64,000 bases of DNA. Origin: Stereum hirsutum FP-91666 SS1 (lineage: Eukaryota > Basidiomycota > Agaricomycetes > Russulales > Stereaceae). Shown here piece after piece: positions 59,005-64,000 of this stretch. Each line of letters opens with the position of its first letter. Within the stretch, counting starts at the first letter, position 1. The DNA lies in NCBI RefSeq assembly GCF_000264905.1, contig NW_006763132.1, positions 625,755 through 689,754 on the forward strand. The letters are read 5' to 3'. Below the pieces are notes generated by a model. That model did no database searches and was not told the origin of the DNA. It was given only the letters and a program-made list of their open reading frames with translations. Made by a program: the position numbers and the translations under genes.

Positions 59005-60439
59005 TCACGGCGAGTACCCAAGGAACTCCCTGACCTTCTCCACCCTCAACGTCTCGCCATTGATGAGCCTTGCGAACCAATCACCTAGGACAACACCTCG
59101 GCCGGACAATAGGGTCACATAACCGGCGCCTCGGTTCTACGAGAAAAAATGAAAAGGGTTGGCGTGGTCTGTCGAATAGGATTGGAGGCAAGTTCGAGGA
59201 AGGACTGACCTTGCCGTTCGTAATAAGAATATCCTCAGAAACCCCCTTATACACTTTGGCAGGCTTCTTCCCTTCGAGATGACTGAGGACATTTGCACCA
59301 ACGACTGCAGCATGAGCATCGTACTTGCGCACTGCATACCCATACGAAAGTCAGCATAAGAAGCCATCATACTGGGAAGGTGGACGTACCTTGTTTCTGC
59401 TCGGCCCAATCAATAGCATCTCCACAAGCGAAGATGTTCGAGAACGCTGGGTCGACCAGTTGTAAGCGAGCGTTCACTTTTATCTGACCGTGAGAGTTGA
59501 GGATGCTAGGTTCGAGGGAGGTGAGGAAAGATGTGGCTGGTCGACAGCCAAACGTTGGCACCTGTCCATTCATGCGATTGTGTCAGTAGACGTAGAGAGA
59601 TATCATGGAATTAATGAAGGGGAACGTACAATCAAGTCACCCGGAAGAACCTTCCCGTTCCGTGTCGTCACCGTACCCTCACTCGACGGCGTCATATCGT
59701 CCAGGCGATCCTCTAATACGATATCAACCCCTCTTGCACGTGCATCCCGTTCGACCCTTCGACGATACTTCTCGGGGTATGCATCATTGAGAAGCATAGA
59801 GCCATTGTGTACGATCGTGACTTTAGTCGAGGGATAGAAGTCTCTCAGTTCGCCCGCATATTCTATGAATAAGACAAAAGCAATCAGCAAAATCCCAAGA
59901 CTCGCAAACTGCATCGAGGAAAAAGAGTGCATACCGAGAGAGACTGAGCCCCCACCAACCAGGACCACAGCCTTCGCAGCACCGAACTTCTTCCGCCATA
60001 CATCCAAATGCCCCATAACCTCTTCCCTCCCATCCGGGAAATCAAGTGGGCCAGCCCACGTACTCCCCGGCGCAAGAACCAAAACATCATACTTCACCCT
60101 CTCCCCTCCTTCCAGCACTACCTCCCCTACTCCATTATCGCCCACGAGAGGCTCAACACCAACGACCCTTCCAATCTTCACGCTGGATGATCCATTCCCT
60201 CCAGCGAAGAGCCGATCGTAAGGCACGAAGCATTTCTCTTCGAAATTGCCCTCTGCAGAGGTCGTGAAACGAGCAGAAGCAGGGAGATGGATGAAGAAAG
60301 GACGGGCGGTGATGAGTGTGAGTGTGTTTCCGGTGCTAAGACTAGAGGAAGAAGCAAGGGCTGGGGAGCGGGAGAGGAGGAGACCGACTTGGGCACCTGC
60401 GCCGCCGCCACCTATGATCACGATTGATTTACTAGGCAT
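59005..60439 (-). CDS. FAD-dependent oxidoreductase, AIF2/AMID-like, copy 1
   Basis: Five exons read in frame from MPSKSIVIIGGGGAGAQVGL at 60439. The first glycine-rich loop (IIGGGGAGAQVG) binds FAD and a second (VVLVGGGSVSLEYAGEL, split by an intron) binds NAD(P)H. TARPFFIHLPASARFTTSAE and KYDVLVLAPGSTWAGPLDFP are typical of this family, as is the late FAD motif NIFACGDAIDWAEQKQ. The last exon (after ILITNGK) reads NRGAGYVTLLSGRGVVLGDW, followed by a basic tail. The family holds NAD(P)H:quinone-type oxidoreductases related to animal AIFM2/FSP1; the substrate is unknown. It is followed about 0.9 kb upstream by a paralogue with the same exon structure. A TATAAAG motif is present upstream. Confidence 0.88.
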
Positions 60440-61368
60440 GTGTAGCGAAATTGAGGTGGTAACGGTGAATGCGAGAGGAATTTCAAGTTATAGAAGATAT
60501 CCAAGAACAGTTCGAGGGGAGTTGCTTTGAGTTGGACAGTACGCATGAGCAGCTCTTTATAGTACTGCAGGCTGTGCGCGTACAACAGTCAAGCAACTGA
60601 GTCAAGTCTCAAGTTTCGAAGGCACCATCAGCGAAAAGAAAGAACACGTCGTCCGCAACGTCCTGCAAAGCTACCAAGGCGCGGCGATATCAAAAAGATC
60701 AACGCCACCAACAACGCAGAGCTGAGCATCATCGCGAACAAGGGCGATCAACTGAGTTAAAGGCTGTAAAGTCGTGCACGACGCGTCGATGGTGCACAAA
60801 GGGACTGTGAGGACGACGAGGGCGTGAAAGATCTTGTCTAGTTCACGAAGAGCTCCTGCGTCGACAAGCCTTGTTCACGATAGAAAGCAGTGGCCACGAT
60901 GGCTACTTGAAGACACGTATGTATCGGCCAGATGGCGGATAGCGAGAAAACGTTCTGATAATCGGGCCATGGATTTTCGAACGAAAGGTGTGCGCGTACG
61001 GCCATTGCCGAAAACTGAGCGCCACACGCCACCCAGAACATCCCTTCCATTTGAGTGCGCAAGTCCTCCTCTTTGCTGTCTTCCTGATTCTGTAAGCTTA
61101 GTAGAAACTCTAAAGAAATCCGGTAACCCCGGATACATATCTTAATAAATTGCACCCTGAGACAAGACATACCGTGACGCTACGCCTCCGCGAAGTCCTC
61201 GAACAGACCGCCGACACCACAAGAAGCCTCGAGACAACGTTTCTAATATGTTTCAATACAACTACACTAAGCATATATAAATATCACAGGAAAAAATGCA
61301 CTGTTCAGAGAGACACCGTCGTACGGACAATTCGCACGCGACGAAAACTCCAGGCCTGGCCATCATAA
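60440..61368. other. Intergenic region between oxidoreductase paralogues
   Basis: This holds the promoter of the copy at 59005-60439, with CTTTATA (TATAAAG on the minus strand) at 60555-60561, and the 3' end of the upstream paralogue. No gene is visible. Confidence 0.4.
60555..60561 (-). promoter_or_regulatory. TATA-like element of oxidoreductase copy 1
   Basis: TATAAAG on the minus strand, about 116 bases upstream of the start codon at 60439. Confidence 0.35.
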
Positions 61369-62893
61369 TCATTCCGATTGACCAAACCACCTCCTGATCC
61401 GCTCTACTCTGTACGTGTCACCGTTAGATAGTCTCACCCACCAGTTTCCGAGAATGATACTCCAACCGAAGAAGATGGAGATGAATATTATGCCTCCTCC
61501 CTACATGGGTACATTGGAGCAATTTGGCAAGAGTCGAGACATGTTTAATAGTCAGAGGATGATTTGCGTGGCTCTAATAGGAAAATACTCACCTTTCCGT
61601 TCGAGAGGACTATCTTCTCCGTCGATCCTCGATACACACTGGTGGGGGATCTCCCTCGCAGATAGTCCAGGATATTCCCACCAACAACTTTAGCGTGCTT
61701 TCCGTATTTGCCCGCTGAGTACAGACCGGAGCGAGTTCATCATCCAAGCCCACCAATCGAGACAGGACCTAAGAGAAGAGAAAGAGTAGACGTACCTTGC
61801 TTCTGTTCGTCCCAATCGACAGCATTTCCCACCGCGAAGACATTCGGGAGGGAGTGATGGTCCACCTGGAGGTGAGAATTGACTTTGATGTCGCCCCGAG
61901 AGTTAAGGATTGACGGTTCAATGGAGGTGAGGAAGGATGTGGCCGCGCGACTGCCATAAGTGGGTATCTTTGGGAAAGAGCATCCAGCCATAAATACGGA
62001 CTTCATACGAAGTAACAACCGCTCGAACGTACCATCAGGTCACACTCAATAGTCTTGCCTTTACGCGTCGTGATCTTGCCCTCGGTCGGTGGCGTCAGGT
62101 CATCTACGCGATCCTCAAGGATGACTTCGACGCCTCGCGCGCGAAATTCCGATTCAACGCGACGTCGATACTTTTCAGAGTAGGCGGCATTAAGAAGCAT
62201 GGGTCCATTGTGTACGACGGTGACCTTTGTGGATGGGTAGAAATCCTTGATCTCACCCGCGTATTCTGTTGGTCACGGATACCGAACTTTTGTCAGCACC
62301 CAGACACCAGAAGTCGCGATAGAGGATGGATGTAAGGAGAGTGAGAACGCACCGAGAGCCACAGCTCCACCACCAACAAGCACTATCGACTTTGCCTCCG
62401 AGAACTTCCTCCACCATACCTCTAGATGTTGCATGATGTCCTCCTTCTTGTCTGGAAAATCTAGAGGGCCACCCCAAGTACTGCCTGGTGCGAGCACAAG
62501 CACGTCGTACTTCATCCTCTCTCCGCTCTCCAGCAACAACTCTCCGCCTGATGACACGCCCCTGTCACTAGTACCTTCACCGTCACCTTTCTCACTTGCA
62601 CGTCCACCGAAAGTTGGCTCGACTTTCACAACCCTGCCAACCTTGACCGTACCACAACCCGCGCCGTCAAAGAACTTGTCATACGGAATGAAACACTTCT
62701 GCTCGAAGTGGTTCTCAGGAGACGTCGTGAACCGTGCTGCCGCGATGAGAAATATCCAGAATGGACGCGCGGTAAGAACCGTAAGTGTGTGGCCCGACGA
62801 AGGTGAAAGGTCCCTGGACTGAGAGAGGTTTTTGGCGAGTTGAGCACCTGCTCCGCCGCCGCCTACGATGACGATGTGCTTTCCTTCGGGCAT
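61369..62893 (-). CDS. FAD-dependent oxidoreductase, AIF2/AMID-like, copy 2
   Basis: Paralogue of the neighbouring gene, same strand and same exon plan. It starts MPEGKHIVIVGGGGAGAQLA at 62893 (a further in-frame Met at 62935 is less likely). Conserved blocks are TARPFWIFLIAAARFTTSPE, KYDVLVLAPGSTWGGPLDFP, SIVLVGGGAVALEYAGEI (split by an intron), VTVVHNGPMLLNAAYSEKYR, ATSFLTSIEPSILNSRGDIK and VFAVGNAVDWDEQKQ. Relative to copy 1, Gly replaces Cys in the segment before AVDW, and a Gly/Ser/Glu insertion lies near residue 115. The last exon (GGGIIFISIFFGWSIILGNW) is more hydrophobic and could anchor the protein to a membrane. TATATATA upstream fits a core promoter. Substrate unknown. Confidence 0.88.
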
Positions 62894-64000
62894 GCTGAGG
62901 AGAGGGGCGAATATGGGGGGAGATGAAGAAGACAAGTGTTGAGACGTAGAGCACCCATCGTAGTCAACACGTTCTTATATATACACCACCGTTTCCTAAA
63001 GGTGAAGGGGAAGCTAGGGGAAGCCGGGCGTGGTACGTACCCTGTCGATATTCATTTCATCTTAGTGCGGGATACCCGCTCCAGTTATCAGATAAGCGCG
63101 GCCGAAAGATCATCTATAGCCCCGTGCCAAGAAGGACCAATAGAAAGACATGCGCGGGCGCGGGCGCCGACGTGCACACACTTGCTCGGCAAGCGTCCAC
63201 GTCATCTCCCGAGGTCGTTGGCGCAGCGCGAAGGCAGCGCAGGCCAGAGGTACTTTGCAGTAAGATATAGCACAGGTATCGGTGGCCGAGAGGACGCGTT
63301 TCCAAGATATCGAGCGAGAGAACCGCTCAAGCCAAGCTCAAGCTTGTGCGAGTGCGAAGATCACTGTTACTGATAACGTGGGGGTCGACTGTGAAGCGTT
63401 TATGAAATTTAGAAACCAGGAAGTCCACGATGCTTCCGGACATCTCCGCGTTACAGTAGGGCCACACGCCACACGGTCGTCATCAGAAAGGGAGACAAAA
63501 ACCAAGACCCAGAAAAACTTGAGAGAAACACATATGACACCCAAATCCCGAGCTCTGTGGTCCATGTTCCACAACTCGGCACAACCGTAGTAAGGTGCAC
63601 CTGCTGTAGTAGACCAGCCAGCGTTCAATAGACTGGTGCGAGATAAGTAAATTTGGAATATTCAGACATGGTAAAGAAAGGAGTAACTCAGGACACATTC
63701 ATGTTCAAACTAGTTTCATCGAGAAAGTGGTCCCTCCTATATGAGGCTGACTGGTATCGACAAATATTCATTGCTCGATGATACAAAGGTGGATGTGGGC
63801 GCCGATGCGGGTCCCGGGATGCGTGACGAGACAACCAAGAACTAGTATTGCACGCAGCAAGCAATGAGGAGTCCCAATGTTTCAATCAGCTCCATCGGAC
63901 TGTTGCAAGGCCTCTGGGTTATGTGACACCCTGTGTCCGTGCTTCACGTCGATCGTCAGATACATCGTAACGTCGCCCGTTAGTGCGTTCCGTATTAACA
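62894..64000. other. Intergenic region to the window end
   Basis: This contains the promoter of oxidoreductase copy 2, with a TATATATA element at about 62975-62982. Beyond 63000 only short overlapping ORFs occur, none recognisable. A gene could begin past the window edge. Confidence 0.4.
62975..62982 (-). promoter_or_regulatory. TATA element of oxidoreductase copy 2
   Basis: A TATATATA stretch about 80 bases upstream of the start codon at 62893, at normal fungal spacing. Confidence 0.4.

Overview
The window looks like nuclear chromosomal DNA of a mushroom-type basidiomycete (Agaricomycetes). The genes are interrupted by many short GT-AG introns of about 45-65 nt, and some exons are only 4-24 nt long. 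Several predicted proteins are of kinds I associate with this group: an adenylate-forming reductase, an APSES factor and AIF2-like oxidoreductases. All splice models were read by eye from frame continuity and splice sites; none was tested against transcripts.

Layout. 1-305: truncated 5' end of an unknown minus-strand gene. 0.8-7.1 kb: CK2 regulatory subunit (+), a small secreted protein with a stop codon inside its signal peptide (-), monothiol glutaredoxin (+) and an F-box-like gene (-). 7.7-13.1 kb: two tandem paralogues of an uncharacterised protein with a HicA-like C-terminus. 13.5-16.5 kb: Ku70. 16.8-22.3 kb: a four-helix membrane protein (-), a doubtful mini-gene and a 986-residue tail-anchored coiled-coil protein (+). 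23.4-27.9 kb: an A-T-R adenylate-forming reductase (+). 28.5-29.1 kb: a small disordered protein (-). 32.9-34.6 kb: ornithine decarboxylase (+). 39.8-42.0 kb: an APSES-type transcription factor (+) between two long stretches without convincing genes. 45.9-53.1 kb: an SPX-domain phosphate/anion transporter (-) whose second intron is 3.6 kb long. 53.6-54.5 kb: succinate dehydrogenase cytochrome b subunit (+). 54.7-58.8 kb: a tandem array of eleven tRNA-Tyr-like units. 59.0-62.9 kb: two AIF2-like FAD oxidoreductase paralogues (-).

Most genes are unrelated housekeeping or regulatory functions, and there is no clear biosynthetic cluster: the adenylate-forming reductase has no obvious partners. The parts least explained by known biology are three. 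The first is the tRNA-Tyr-like array: each unit has Pol III A and B boxes, a T-run terminator and a paired anticodon-stem position that covaries between copies, yet the anticodon loop is not canonical. The second is the giant intron in the SPX transporter, bounded by matching A-tracts as if a 3.6 kb element had inserted. The third is the tandem HicA-like pair beside Ku70.
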